From Nonomuraea sp. PA05 (GTDB lineage: Bacteria; Actinomycetota; Actinomycetes; Streptosporangiales; Streptosporangiaceae): a DNA stretch of 64,000 nt. Numbering within the stretch: the first letter of the stretch is position 1; every line of letters begins with the position of its first letter. The translations under genes and the position numbers were made by a program. This document shows, piece by piece, positions 32,346-42,606 of this stretch. The notes beneath the pieces are model-generated. The model did no database searches, was not told the origin of the DNA, and worked only from the letters and a program-made list of their open reading frames with translations. The DNA is taken from contig NZ_VSEY01000022.1 of the NCBI RefSeq assembly GCF_008086045.1, positions 158,751 to 222,750 of the forward strand, read 5' to 3'.

Positions 32346-32885
32346 TCAGTCTTCCGGCCCCGGCGTGGTGGCCGCGCGGTGCGCCTCCAGCGTCGGGCAC
32401 GGCACGCACACCCGGTGATCGCACATCCGGCAGGTGGTGTGCAGGCTGCGCCCGTCGCTGCCGTGCACGTGCAGGATCGTTTCCAGGATGCCGGACAGCT
32501 GCTCGCGCTGCTCAGGGCTGAGGGGCTCCAGCAGCTCGGCGAGCGCCTTCTGCCGGGCGGTGAGCACGTCGCCGACCACCTGCTGCCCCTCCGGCGTGAG
32601 GGACACCAGGACGCGGCGCCGGTCGGCGTCGTCGTCGCCGGCCTGCCGCGTCGCCCAGCCCGCCTCCTGCAGCCGGTTGACCAGCCTGGTGGTGCCCGAG
32701 TGGGAGAGGAACAGCGTCCTGCTCAGCTCGTCGACGAACAGATCGCCGAACGTGGCGAGCGCGACGAGGGCCGACACCAGGGAGTCGGACTTGCCGGGCA
32801 GCGCGCTCTGCCACGCGCGGCGGACGGCGTCGTCGGCCACCAGTGCGCAGGCCCCGTAGAGGTTGACCGCTCGCTGCAGGCTCAC
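32346..32885 (-). CDS. MarR-family regulator with C-terminal Cys cluster
   Basis: 179 residues. Winged helix: DLFVDELSRTLFLSHSGTTR, LVNRLQEAGWATRQ, wing DDDADRRRVLVSLTPEGQQV. The tail TCRMCDHRVCVPCPTLEAH holds four Cys in CxxC-x4-CxxC spacing and could bind zinc or an Fe-S cluster or act as a thiol switch. Divergent from the arginine-deiminase operon (125 bp between starts), so it is the probable regulator of that operon. Confidence 0.88.
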   Translation of the reverse strand: MSLQRAVNLYGACALVADDAVRRAWQSALPGKSDSLVSALVALATFGDLFVDELSRTLFLSHSGTTRLVNRLQEAGWATRQAGDDDADRRRVLVSLTPEGQQVVGDVLTARQKALAELLEPLSPEQREQLSGILETILHVHGSDGRSLHTTCRMCDHRVCVPCPTLEAHRAATTPGPED

Positions 32886-32961
32886 CGTGCAAGTTTAACG
32901 ACCAGGACAAACACTGACCAATCCCGTTTCTGCGTTAGTGGCCCGGTTTCGACGGTATATG

Positions 32962-32980
32962 TGCTTGACGCACGCAAGCA
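32962..32980. promoter_or_regulatory. Inverted repeat upstream of the arginine-deiminase-like gene
   Basis: TGCTTG and CAAGCA, perfect 6-bp arms with a 7-nt centre, 30 nt before ATG 33011. Between the divergent MarR and deiminase genes it could be the MarR operator or a leader stem. The lower-GC stretch 32886-32960 probably contains both promoters. Confidence 0.5.
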
Positions 32981-33010
32981 TCTCGCATCGCCGGCGCATC
33001 TGGAGCTGCC

Positions 33011-34255
33011 ATGACCCTTCACTGGGCGCACCCCCCCGAGCCGGACACCGGTCAAGCCCCCGGCGCCCGCTATCACCACCGGCCCCGCGTGGGGTCGGAG
33101 ATCGGACGACTCCGCCAAGTATTGGTGCACCGGCCCGGCCGCGAGCTGGCACGCCTCACGCCGGCCAACTGCCGGGAACTGCTCTACGACGAGGTGCCCT
33201 GGCCGACGGGCGCCGGGCTGGAGCACGACGTGTTCACCGCCCGGCTGCGCGAGCACGGCGTGGAGGTGGTCTACCTCACCGACCTGCTCGTGCCCGCCCT
33301 CACCGGGCAGGCCCGCGAGTGCGTGGTGGAGTCGCTGGCCGCGACCGGCGAACGCCGTACGGACAGGGCGTTGCACGACTGGCTGACCAGACTGCCGGCG
33401 GCGGATCTCGCCGACGTGCTGATCGCGGGCGTGCTCCCCGGGGAGCTGCCGGACGCCCCCGGCTGGCTGCGCCGCATCGCCGGGCCCGACTTCCTCGTCC
33501 CGCCGCTGCCCAACCTCGTCTTCGTCCGCGACTCCTCGGCCTGGATCCACGACCGGCTGTGCCTGACCCGCCTGCGCAAGCCCGCCCGGCAGGGGGAGCG
33601 GCGCGTGCTCTCCCTGGCGTACGCGGGCCTGCACAGCCTCTCCCAAGTGGACGGCTGGGCCGCCTGGACCCTGCGGCACGGTGTGGAAGGCGGCGACATC
33701 CTGGTGCCCGGCGACGGGACCGTGCTGATCGGCGTCAGCGAGCGCAGCGGCTTCGCGGACGTGGCGGCCCTGGCCGAACGGCTGCTGCTGGACGGGACGG
33801 CGCGTGACGTGGTCGTCTGCCCGCTGCCGCGCGAACGCGCCACCATGCACCTGGACACCGTCCTGACCATGGTCGACGCCGACCGGTTCCTCGTCTTCAG
33901 CCACCTGGCCGGCCGCCTGACCGGCCACCGCCTGCGGTTGCGCGGACAGGAGCTCGAACTGGCGCAGGAAGGGCCGCTGCGCGACATCCTGGCCGCCACG
34001 CTGGACAGGCCGGACCTTCAGTTCATCAGCCTCAGCACCGACGCCCCGACCGCCGAGCGTGAGCAGTGGGACGACGGCAACAACGTCCTGACGCTCGCCC
34101 CGGGCGTCGTGATCAGCTACGAGCGCAACGAGCGCAGCAACGAACTCCTCGCCGACCACGGGGTCGAGGTCGTCACCGTGCCGGGGGCCGAGCTGGGCAG
34201 GGGGCGCGGCGGCCCCCGCTGCCTGTCCTGCCCCCTCATCCGTGAGCCCGCCTGA
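33011..34255 (+). CDS. arcA: Arginine deiminase
   Basis: 414 residues with all catalytic positions of arginine deiminase: Asp174 in FVRDSS, Glu226 in EGGDILV, His280 and Asp282 in HLDT, and nucleophile Cys407 in CLSCPLIR. These numbers nearly equal those of the Pseudomonas enzyme. The reaction is L-arginine plus water to citrulline and ammonia. No ornithine carbamoyltransferase or carbamate kinase gene adjoins, so it is not in a catabolic arcABC operon. Instead it begins a four-gene operon with a YqcI/YcgG protein, a FemAB-like protein and an MFS transporter, which suggests a biosynthetic role on arginine or an N-substituted arginine. GGAG precedes the ATG. Confidence 0.92.
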   Translation: MTLHWAHPPEPDTGQAPGARYHHRPRVGSEIGRLRQVLVHRPGRELARLTPANCRELLYDEVPWPTGAGLEHDVFTARLREHGVEVVYLTDLLVPALTGQARECVVESLAATGERRTDRALHDWLTRLPAADLADVLIAGVLPGELPDAPGWLRRIAGPDFLVPPLPNLVFVRDSSAWIHDRLCLTRLRKPARQGERRVLSLAYAGLHSLSQVDGWAAWTLRHGVEGGDILVPGDGTVLIGVSERSGFADVAALAERLLLDGTARDVVVCPLPRERATMHLDTVLTMVDADRFLVFSHLAGRLTGHRLRLRGQELELAQEGPLRDILAATLDRPDLQFISLSTDAPTAEREQWDDGNNVLTLAPGVVISYERNERSNELLADHGVEVVTVPGAELGRGRGGPRCLSCPLIREPA

Positions 34256-34285
34256 GAAGAGCCCGTCTGAGAAGGAGCGCCTGTC

Positions 34286-35038
34286 ATGGGCCGAACCCTT
34301 GCCGAACACCGGTCACGCCTGCTCACCAAGGAGGATCTGACGGGCGGCGCCTGTCAGAGCTGGGTGACGGAGGCGTACGAGGCCTACCGCGCCGTGATCA
34401 CCGACCCGGAGTTCCCCTGCTCCTTCGGCACCACCGCCGAGGCCCAGGGACACATCCGCTACACCTGGGTGGGCGGGGAGCACGACCTCGGCGCACTGCC
34501 GCCGACCCTGGCCGACTTCATCGCCCTCTCGCGCGCCCACCCGCGCCGCCGCCACCTGCTCATCGCGTTCTTCCCCGACAGGGGAGAGCGCGACTTCGCC
34601 GCCCACGAGCGGCGTTTCTGGGACACCCTGCGCTGGCTGCGCGCGCACGACCCCGAGCCGTGGCCCGCGGGCATCCCCAGCGACCCCGACCACCCCGAGT
34701 GGGAGTTCTGCTTCGCCGGCGACCCCATGTTCGTCTTCCCCTGCATCCCCGCCTACCGGCGGCGCCGCAGCCGGCGCATGGGCGACCACTTCCTCATGTG
34801 CTTCCAGCCCAGAAGGGTGTTCTTCGGCACCAACCGCGACGACCCCGGCGGTGAGCGCATCCGGCAGCGGATCTACGACCGGGTGCGGCGCTGGGACGAC
34901 GTCCCCCCGCATCCGCAACTGGTCGAGCTCGCCTACGGCGACACGGAGATGCGCGAGTGGAAGCAGTACGTGCTGCCGGACACCAACGTCCCCCTCGCCG
35001 ACCGCTGCCCCCTGCACCACGAGAGGGGCCCCTCGTGA
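34286..35038 (+). CDS. YqcI/YcgG-family protein
   Basis: 250 residues. The family pattern is clear: DPEFPCSFGTTAEAQGHIRY with the conserved PC, HLLIAFFPD, FCFAGDPMFVFPCIPAYRRR, DHFLMCFQPRRVF. GAAGGAG precedes the ATG. From memory, and not verified, this family may include or resemble heme-dependent guanidine N-hydroxylases such as DcsA of D-cycloserine biosynthesis; if so, it would make N-hydroxyarginine here. Candidate heme ligands are the conserved His residues, but I cannot assign one. Its stop overlaps the next start by 4 nt. Confidence 0.75.
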   Translation: MGRTLAEHRSRLLTKEDLTGGACQSWVTEAYEAYRAVITDPEFPCSFGTTAEAQGHIRYTWVGGEHDLGALPPTLADFIALSRAHPRRRHLLIAFFPDRGERDFAAHERRFWDTLRWLRAHDPEPWPAGIPSDPDHPEWEFCFAGDPMFVFPCIPAYRRRRSRRMGDHFLMCFQPRRVFFGTNRDDPGGERIRQRIYDRVRRWDDVPPHPQLVELAYGDTEMREWKQYVLPDTNVPLADRCPLHHERGPS

Positions 35039-36063
35039 ACACCGTCACCGACCCCGGCACGGTCTGCGGGCGAGTCTTCGCGACCGAGAGCTGGCAGGAC
35101 GCCTGGCTGGCCGGCCAGGCGGAGCCGGCCGCCGCCCACGTCCGGCTGCGGGCCGGCGGGCTGCCGGTCACGTTGCAGCTCGTCGCGCACTCGCCGCTGT
35201 GGCGCGGGTACGAGGGCGACGCGGGCCTGCCGCCCGTGTGGGACGGGCCGGTCGCGTACCTGTCCACCGTGTACGCCGTCTCCAGCCCGCTCAACCAGGT
35301 GCCCGCGCCCGAGGCGGCCCGCGTGGCGGCCGAGACCGTGGCGGAAGCCTTGGAGACCGCCCAGGGGTGGGGCGCCGAGGCCCTGGTCGTCACCAACCTG
35401 GAGCCAGGTCCGGCGCTGGGCGAGCTGCCGCCGCCGGACGCCCTCGTCCGGCTCGACGCCACGTGCCGCCTGCGCCTGACGGACGGCATGGACGCCTACC
35501 TCGAACGGCTGGCCACCGCCCACCGGGGCCGGCTGCGGCGCTACCACCGGCGCGGCGCGCAGGCCGGGCTGACCTACCACGACAGGGACGTCACCGAGGC
35601 CGGGCAGGTGCTGCCCGCCTTCGCCCGGCTCACCCGCCAGCCCGCCGAGCGGCACGGCACCCCGCCCCTCTACAGCGAGCCGGCGCTGCGCGCGCTGCTG
35701 GAGGTGCCGGGCACCCGGCTGCTCAGCGCGGACCTCGACGGGCGGCCGGCCGCCGGGCTGCTGTCCTTCGAACACGACGGCTGCCTGATCCTGTGGGCCG
35801 CCGGCATCGACTACACCCTGCTCAAGACCCACTTCCCCTACTACTTCCTGATCTACGAGGCCATCGGGGCGGCCGCCGCCCGCGGCTGCCGGTGGGTCGA
35901 CTTCGGGCGCGGCAACCTGGAGTTCAAACAGCGACTCGGCTTCCACCCGGTCGACCTGTGGAGCCCGGTGTACGCGCTCGCCCCCGGCCGCCGGGCCCAC
36001 TACGCGGATCGCCTGGCCGAGATGCACCGCCGCATCGGCGACTTCCTGGGCAGGCCAGGATGA
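35035..36063 (+). CDS. FemAB/GNAT-like acyl- or aminoacyl-transferase
   Basis: 342 residues from GTG 35035 (GTGA overlap). The C-terminal half (TAHRGRLRRYHRRGAQAGLT, LARLTRQPAERHGTP-type segment, GRPAAGLLSFEHDGCLILWA, GCRWVDFGRGNLEFKQRLGF) fits the BioF2/FemAB-like acetyltransferase group, where such proteins use acyl-CoA or aminoacyl-tRNA to form an amide. The N-terminal third (AWLAGQAEPAAAHVRLRAGG) is a partner half of the same fold. Likely joins an acyl or amino-acid group to the arginine-derived intermediate. Its stop overlaps the MFS start (ATGA). Confidence 0.75.
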   Translation: MNTVTDPGTVCGRVFATESWQDAWLAGQAEPAAAHVRLRAGGLPVTLQLVAHSPLWRGYEGDAGLPPVWDGPVAYLSTVYAVSSPLNQVPAPEAARVAAETVAEALETAQGWGAEALVVTNLEPGPALGELPPPDALVRLDATCRLRLTDGMDAYLERLATAHRGRLRRYHRRGAQAGLTYHDRDVTEAGQVLPAFARLTRQPAERHGTPPLYSEPALRALLEVPGTRLLSADLDGRPAAGLLSFEHDGCLILWAAGIDYTLLKTHFPYYFLIYEAIGAAAARGCRWVDFGRGNLEFKQRLGFHPVDLWSPVYALAPGRRAHYADRLAEMHRRIGDFLGRPG

Positions 36064-37304
36064 ACGGCCGGGCCGGCGTGCGGTTACGGCTGGTGGCGCT
36101 GCTCACCGCCGTCGGCGTGGCGAACGTGGCCTACACCGTGCTCATCCCGTTCGTCCCGACTCTCAACACGCTGTTCCAGATGAGCGCGGTGCTCATCGGC
36201 GTGGCGTTCGCGGGGTTCGCCGCGGCCAAGGCGCTCAGCCAGCCCCTCGGCGGCTGGCTCGTCGACCGGATCGGCGGCCGGACCATCGCGATCGCTGGCC
36301 TGGCCGTCACCGCCCTGGCCACCGCGGCGCTGGCCGTGGCCACCACGTCCGCCCAGGTGGTGGCCTGCCGGTTCGTCTGGGGCCTCGGGGAGGGGCTGGC
36401 CATGCCGGCCCTCTACCGGCTCACCGCGCAGCTCGGGAACGAGTCGGGGCACGGCTCGGACCGTACGCTGGGCTGGTTCGGGACCGCGGCGGTGGCGGGG
36501 ATGACGGTGGGGCCCGGCCTCATCGCCGCGCTGTCCGGGGTGATCGACTTCAGGTCCGCGTTCGCGGGCGGCGCGCTGCTGACGGTGCTCGCCACCGTCC
36601 TGGTGGCGCTGGCCTTCCGCCGCGGCGGGCGTCCCGAGGGGAGCTCGGCGAGCGGCGGGACGCCCGCGCCCGCCGAGGGCGCCGAGCGGCTGTCCCGTCT
36701 GCCGCTGATCCCGCTCGTCCTCGTCCTGGGCGTGCTCGACCTGGCCAACAACGCCGTCTACGCGGCGCTGGAGCCGCTGTTCCCGCTGCACGGCACCGGG
36801 CCGCTGGGCGCGGGGGAGCAAGCGGTCTCGGTCAGCTTCTTCCTCGGGCTGGCCGTCTTCGCCGTCTTCTCCTGGGTGGGCGGCCGGATCGTGCGCCTGT
36901 CAGGCGGCTTCCCCCTGGCCGCCGCGGTCTTCGCCGTGCAGGCCGCGGCGCTGGCGCTGGCCTGGGTGACCGGCTCGTACGGGGTGTTCACCGCGGCCTT
37001 CATCGGGCTGATGGCCGTGCAGCCACTGGTCTACGTCAACATGCGGGCGGTCATCGGGCGGCTCGGGGAAGGACGTCAGGGATGGGCGTTCGGCTGGTTC
37101 GGGCTGGTTTCCGACCTTGGCTGGGTCGCCGGGCCGATCGCGGCCACGGCCGCCTACCAGGTGCTGGGCGGCGGCAGCTTCGCGCTGCTCGCCGTGGTCG
37201 CCGTGGCCGCCTCGGCGCTGAGCGCGGCGGCCTTCCCGTGGCTGCGCGCGCCGTTCCGGCAGGACTCCGGCACGCCGCCGGTGCAGCAGGCCACCTCCGC
37301 CTGA
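36060..37304 (+). CDS. MFS transporter of the arginine-deiminase operon
   Basis: 414 residues with about 12 transmembrane helices and the motif A GGWLVDRIGGRTIAIAG. A hydrophilic central loop (RPEGSSASGGTPAPAEGAER) separates the two six-helix halves. Most likely exports the operon's product or serves self-resistance. The end of its coding sequence contains a degenerate copy of the 36-nt repeat that follows. Confidence 0.87.
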   Translation: MNGRAGVRLRLVALLTAVGVANVAYTVLIPFVPTLNTLFQMSAVLIGVAFAGFAAAKALSQPLGGWLVDRIGGRTIAIAGLAVTALATAALAVATTSAQVVACRFVWGLGEGLAMPALYRLTAQLGNESGHGSDRTLGWFGTAAVAGMTVGPGLIAALSGVIDFRSAFAGGALLTVLATVLVALAFRRGGRPEGSSASGGTPAPAEGAERLSRLPLIPLVLVLGVLDLANNAVYAALEPLFPLHGTGPLGAGEQAVSVSFFLGLAVFAVFSWVGGRIVRLSGGFPLAAAVFAVQAAALALAWVTGSYGVFTAAFIGLMAVQPLVYVNMRAVIGRLGEGRQGWAFGWFGLVSDLGWVAGPIAATAAYQVLGGGSFALLAVVAVAASALSAAAFPWLRAPFRQDSGTPPVQQATSA

Positions 37305-37463
37305 CCTCCGGCACGCGGCGACCGTGCCGCCTCCGCCCGGCCTCCGGCGCACGGCCACCGTGCCGCCTCCGCGCGACCTCCGGCGCACGGCCACCGTGCC
37401 GCCTCCGCCTGACCTCCGGCACGCGGCGAGCGTGCCGCCTTCGCCCGGCCTCCGGCACACGGG
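37302..37463. repeat. Tandem 36-nt repeat with self-pairing units after the MFS gene
   Basis: Four full units (37302-37337, 37338-37373, 37374-37409, 37410-37445) and one partial unit. The first unit starts TGACCTCCGGCACGCGGCGA. Each carries an internal inverted repeat such as GGCACG/CGTGCC, so the transcript would form a row of stem-loops ending at the terminator. The first unit contains the MFS stop codon. It may protect the mRNA 3' end or simply be a slippage array. Confidence 0.85.
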
Positions 37464-37499
37464 AACCGGGAGGACCTTCGCGGTCCTCCCGGTTTCCCG
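37460..37499. terminator. Strong terminator, shared by convergent genes
   Basis: Arms CGGGAACCGGGAGGACC and GGTCCTCCCGGTTTCCCG pair over 17 bp with one bulged base around a 5-nt loop TTCGC. It lies between the convergent MFS operon and methyltransferase gene and would act in both directions. Confidence 0.9.
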
Positions 37500-37513
37500 T
37501 CGCCGTCCGCCTG

Positions 37514-38362
37514 TCAGCCGGGCTTCACCGCCTCGGCCAGGATGTAGTACCCGAACCGGCTGAACGGGGGAGTCTCGTTCAACGCCGTCTCGAGTTGCTC
37601 GACGATCGAGTAGATGCCGGGGTCGGCCAGGATCTGGTCGGCCACCCAGGCCGCGACCACACAGTTCCCGCGCAGCGTCGTGGGCTTCAGCCCGGCGTCG
37701 GAGAACAGGTACTCCAGCTCGTCGGGGGAGAAGCTGAACCAGGGGGCCACGCGCTCCCCGCCGTCGCGGGTGCCGGTGAACACCAGGGTCTTGTTCTCGA
37801 CGTCCGTGACGTCCACGGTCGCGAACCGGTCCGCCCGGGTGAGCTGCTCGAACGCGGCGTTCTTCACCCCGGTCAGCATCCGGCCGCCGGGCCGCAGCAC
37901 CCGGGCGATCTCCGAGAACGCGGTCGTCCGTGCCTCGGGCGGGATGTGCATGAGCGCGAGCGTGCTGGTGACGACGTCGAAGCTGTCGTCCGGGTACGGC
38001 AGGTCGCACATGTCGCCCCGCTCGAACCGGATCCTGGCCCCTTCCTCCTCCGCCTTGCGCCGCGCGACGGACAACATCCCGTCGCAGATGTCCAGGCCGA
38101 CGACCTCCCGGGCGAGCCTCGACAGGGGGATGGTGAGCCGGCCGGTGCCGCAGCCGATGTCGAGCACGGAGTCCCCTGGCCTGACGCGGCCGAGGATGAA
38201 GTCGAGCTCGGTGTCGATGAAACGGCGGTCGGCGGGGGTGAGGCCGGGGATGCGGTCGTCGTACTCCTCGGAGATGAACTCGTAGACCTGCCTGATGGCT
38301 TCCTTGGTCTGCGCGGTCCTTTCTTCGAGGCCGGTGTACGAGCGGTGTGCGGTTTGAGTCAT
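37514..38362 (-). CDS. Class I SAM-dependent methyltransferase
   Basis: 282 residues. Motif I VLDIGCGTGRLTIPLSRLA, motif II-like VVGLDICDGMLSVARRK, motif at PDDSFDVVTSTLALMHIPPE. A short N-terminal helical region (ERTAQTKEAIRQVYEFISEE) precedes it, and the C-terminal part (FSPDELEYLFSDAGLKPTTL) is the usual substrate cap. Small-molecule methyltransferase of unknown substrate; RBS is in the A/T-richer leader upstream. Confidence 0.87.
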   Translation of the reverse strand: MTQTAHRSYTGLEERTAQTKEAIRQVYEFISEEYDDRIPGLTPADRRFIDTELDFILGRVRPGDSVLDIGCGTGRLTIPLSRLAREVVGLDICDGMLSVARRKAEEEGARIRFERGDMCDLPYPDDSFDVVTSTLALMHIPPEARTTAFSEIARVLRPGGRMLTGVKNAAFEQLTRADRFATVDVTDVENKTLVFTGTRDGGERVAPWFSFSPDELEYLFSDAGLKPTTLRGNCVVAAWVADQILADPGIYSIVEQLETALNETPPFSRFGYYILAEAVKPG

Positions 38363-38755
38363 TCCGTTTTCTCTCCTGGGTCAGATAAATGACGAGGTGA
38401 CGATTCGCAAGGCATTGGCGGGCGTCGGAAATGAATGCCGCGCGTCATTTGTCCTGCGTTGATTTTGCCTGCCTGAGCAGGCAACAGGTGTGCTCGGAAC
38501 CCTTTCTGACTGAATGATGGACGTCTCCATACCCATTCACTCCGGATAAATCGCCCGGAGCACTATGATTTTTTTATTCGGCACTCGGTTCCGTTGAGTG
38601 CCAGAAGTGCGCGCGGGTATTTACCTTGACTTCTTCACTTTGGGTGAGCGAAGTGCCTGAAAAAGCAATCGGCAGAAAAGGGCTCCGGCGGGCCCCTCGA
38701 CATCGGCCGTGATCGTCACCAGAATGTCGGGGAACGTCAGACGGGGGACTGTGGG
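38363..38755. promoter_or_regulatory. Long divergent intergenic region with hairpins (methyltransferase / kinase)
   Basis: About 390 bp, clearly more A/T-rich than the surroundings (for example ATGATTTTTTTATTCG near 38566). Two perfect hairpins: TTGCCTGC/GCAGGCAA (38465-38484, 4-nt loop) and GGCACTC/GAGTGCC (38580-38602). It must contain promoters for the leftward methyltransferase and the rightward kinase. No convincing gene. The composition suggests inserted or horizontally acquired DNA. Confidence 0.5.
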
Positions 38756-40717
<1,962 letters not shown>

Positions 40718-40820
40718 CCCGCCCCAGCGCGGGCGGGCGGGCGGCCGTGTGGTTGCATGATCCCCGGCCGCCACGGCGCACGCCCCCGCCCGGCCGTGAC
40801 GGCGAGAAAGGACACGCGCA

Positions 40821-42593
40821 GTGAAGCCCCCCTCCCACGTCACCGCTCTGATCGACGGCGCCCATCCGGCCCGGTCCGTCCTCCGGCTGCTCGCGCGCCG
40901 GCCCGGCCGCATGGCGACGGCGCTCCTGGCGTTCGCGTTCAAGGAGATCCCGCTCTGGTTCCTCCCGGTCATCACGGCCGCGATCATCGACGTCGTCGCC
41001 GGCCGCGGCTCGCTCACCGCCGTCCTGTGGTGGTTCGCGCTCGCGGGCGTCCTGCTGCTGCAGAACTATCCGAACCACATCCTCTACACGCGCAACTTCA
41101 TGACGGTCGTCCGCGACATCGGCGCCGACCTGCGCAACGCGCTCGCCGCGCGGCTGCAGAGCCTGTCGATCGGCTACCACACCCGCATGAGCTCGTCGAT
41201 CGTGCAGAACAAGGTCGTGCGGGACGTCGAGAACGTCGAGCTGATGCTCCAGCAGGTGACCCACCCGCTGCTGTCGGCCACCATGGTGCTCATCGGCGCG
41301 ATCTCCATGACCGCGATCGCCGTGCCGCAGTTCCTGCCCGTCTACGCGCTCACGGTCCCGATCGCGCTCGTGCTGCGCACCGCGCTCGGCCGGCGGTCGC
41401 GCCGCCGCAACGAGGAGCTGCGCCGCGAGATGGAGGGGCTCGCCGCCCGCGTCGGCGAGATGGCGTCCCTGATCCCCGTCACCCGCGCGCACGGCCTGGA
41501 GGAGACCGCGGTCACGCGCGTCGCCTACGGCGCCGACGGCGTGCGCAGGGCCGGCCTGCACCTGGACATGCTCAACGGGCACGTCGCGTCCCTGTCCTGG
41601 GTGACGATGCAGCTCCTGGGGGTCGGCTGCCTCGTACTGGCCGCGATCTTCTCCCTCACCGGCTTCCTGCCGATCACCGCCGGCGAGGTGGTCCTGCTGT
41701 CCAGCTACTTCGCCCTGCTCACCCAGGGGCTCACCCAGCTTCTCCTGCTCATCCCGGTCGCCGCGCGCGGCGTGGAGTCGATCCGGTCGATCGCCGAGGT
41801 CATCCAGGAGCCCGACCTGGAGCAGAACGAGGGCAAGCGCGCCGTCGCCGCCGTGCACGGCGCCATCCGCCTCGAACGGGCCTCGCACCGCTACCCGGGA
41901 GCGGACGGTGACGCCCTGCACGCCATCGACCTCGACATCCCGCCGGGGACGACCGTCGCGTTCGTCGGCTCGTCGGGCTCCGGCAAGTCGACCCTGCTCA
42001 ACCTGGTGCTCGGCTTCGTCCGCCCCACCGGGGGCCGCATCCTGCTCGACGGGGACGACATCCAGGAGCTCGACCTGCGCACCGTCCGACGCTTCGTCTC
42101 GGTCGTCCCGCAGGAGTCGGTGCTGTTCGAGGGCACCATCAGGGAGAACATCGCGTACGGGCTGCCGGAGGTCCCCGACGAGCGGATCGCTCAGGCGCTG
42201 CGCGACGCGAACGCCTGGTCGTTCGTCCAGGACCAGCCGCAGGGCTGGGACACGGTCGTGGGGGAGCGGGGCGCGCGCCTGTCCGGCGGGCAGCGGCAGC
42301 GGCTCGCCATCGCCCGCGCGCTCGTCCGCGATCCGCGCATCCTGCTGCTGGACGAGGCGACGTCCGCGCTGGATTCGGAGTCGGAGGAACTCGTCAAGGA
42401 CGCGCTGGCCCGGCTCATGCGGGGACGGACGACGCTCGTCGTCGCGCACCGGCTGTCCACGGTGCGGCAGGCGGACCGGATCGTCGTGCTGGACCGGGGG
42501 CGCGTCGTCGAGCAGGGCACGCACGACGAGCTCCTGGCGACCGGCGGCCGGTACGCCCAGCTTCACCTCACCCAGGCCGGCGCCGGGGCCTGA
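40821..42593 (+). CDS. ABC exporter, fused permease-ATPase
   Basis: 590 residues. Six transmembrane helices (residues about 35-310; FAFKEIPLWFLPVITAAIID is helix 1), then an ATPase domain: Walker A VGSSGSGKSTLLNLVLG, Q-loop VPQESVLFEGTI, signature LSGGQRQRLAIARAL, Walker B ILLLDEATSALDSES, H-loop VVAHRLSTV. Homodimeric exporter type. Convergent with the degraded asparagine synthetase gene. Could export a small peptide or metabolite; no precursor gene is visible beside it. Confidence 0.92.
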   Translation: MKPPSHVTALIDGAHPARSVLRLLARRPGRMATALLAFAFKEIPLWFLPVITAAIIDVVAGRGSLTAVLWWFALAGVLLLQNYPNHILYTRNFMTVVRDIGADLRNALAARLQSLSIGYHTRMSSSIVQNKVVRDVENVELMLQQVTHPLLSATMVLIGAISMTAIAVPQFLPVYALTVPIALVLRTALGRRSRRRNEELRREMEGLAARVGEMASLIPVTRAHGLEETAVTRVAYGADGVRRAGLHLDMLNGHVASLSWVTMQLLGVGCLVLAAIFSLTGFLPITAGEVVLLSSYFALLTQGLTQLLLLIPVAARGVESIRSIAEVIQEPDLEQNEGKRAVAAVHGAIRLERASHRYPGADGDALHAIDLDIPPGTTVAFVGSSGSGKSTLLNLVLGFVRPTGGRILLDGDDIQELDLRTVRRFVSVVPQESVLFEGTIRENIAYGLPEVPDERIAQALRDANAWSFVQDQPQGWDTVVGERGARLSGGQRQRLAIARALVRDPRILLLDEATSALDSESEELVKDALARLMRGRTTLVVAHRLSTVRQADRIVVLDRGRVVEQGTHDELLATGGRYAQLHLTQAGAGA

Positions 42594-42606
42594 CTCGTGG
42601 TGCGCG

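Noticed and set aside
33011..34255. Catabolic arginine deiminase operon
   Set aside because: No arcB, arcC or arginine/ornithine antiporter is present; the neighbours are a YqcI/YcgG protein, a FemAB-like protein and an MFS exporter.
37302..37463. CRISPR array
   Set aside because: Units abut with no spacers; it is a simple tandem repeat.
38566..38602. T-run plus GGCACTC/GAGTGCC hairpin as a terminator
   Set aside because: The T-run precedes the hairpin on the plus strand and would be A-rich after it on the minus strand, so neither direction gives a terminator.
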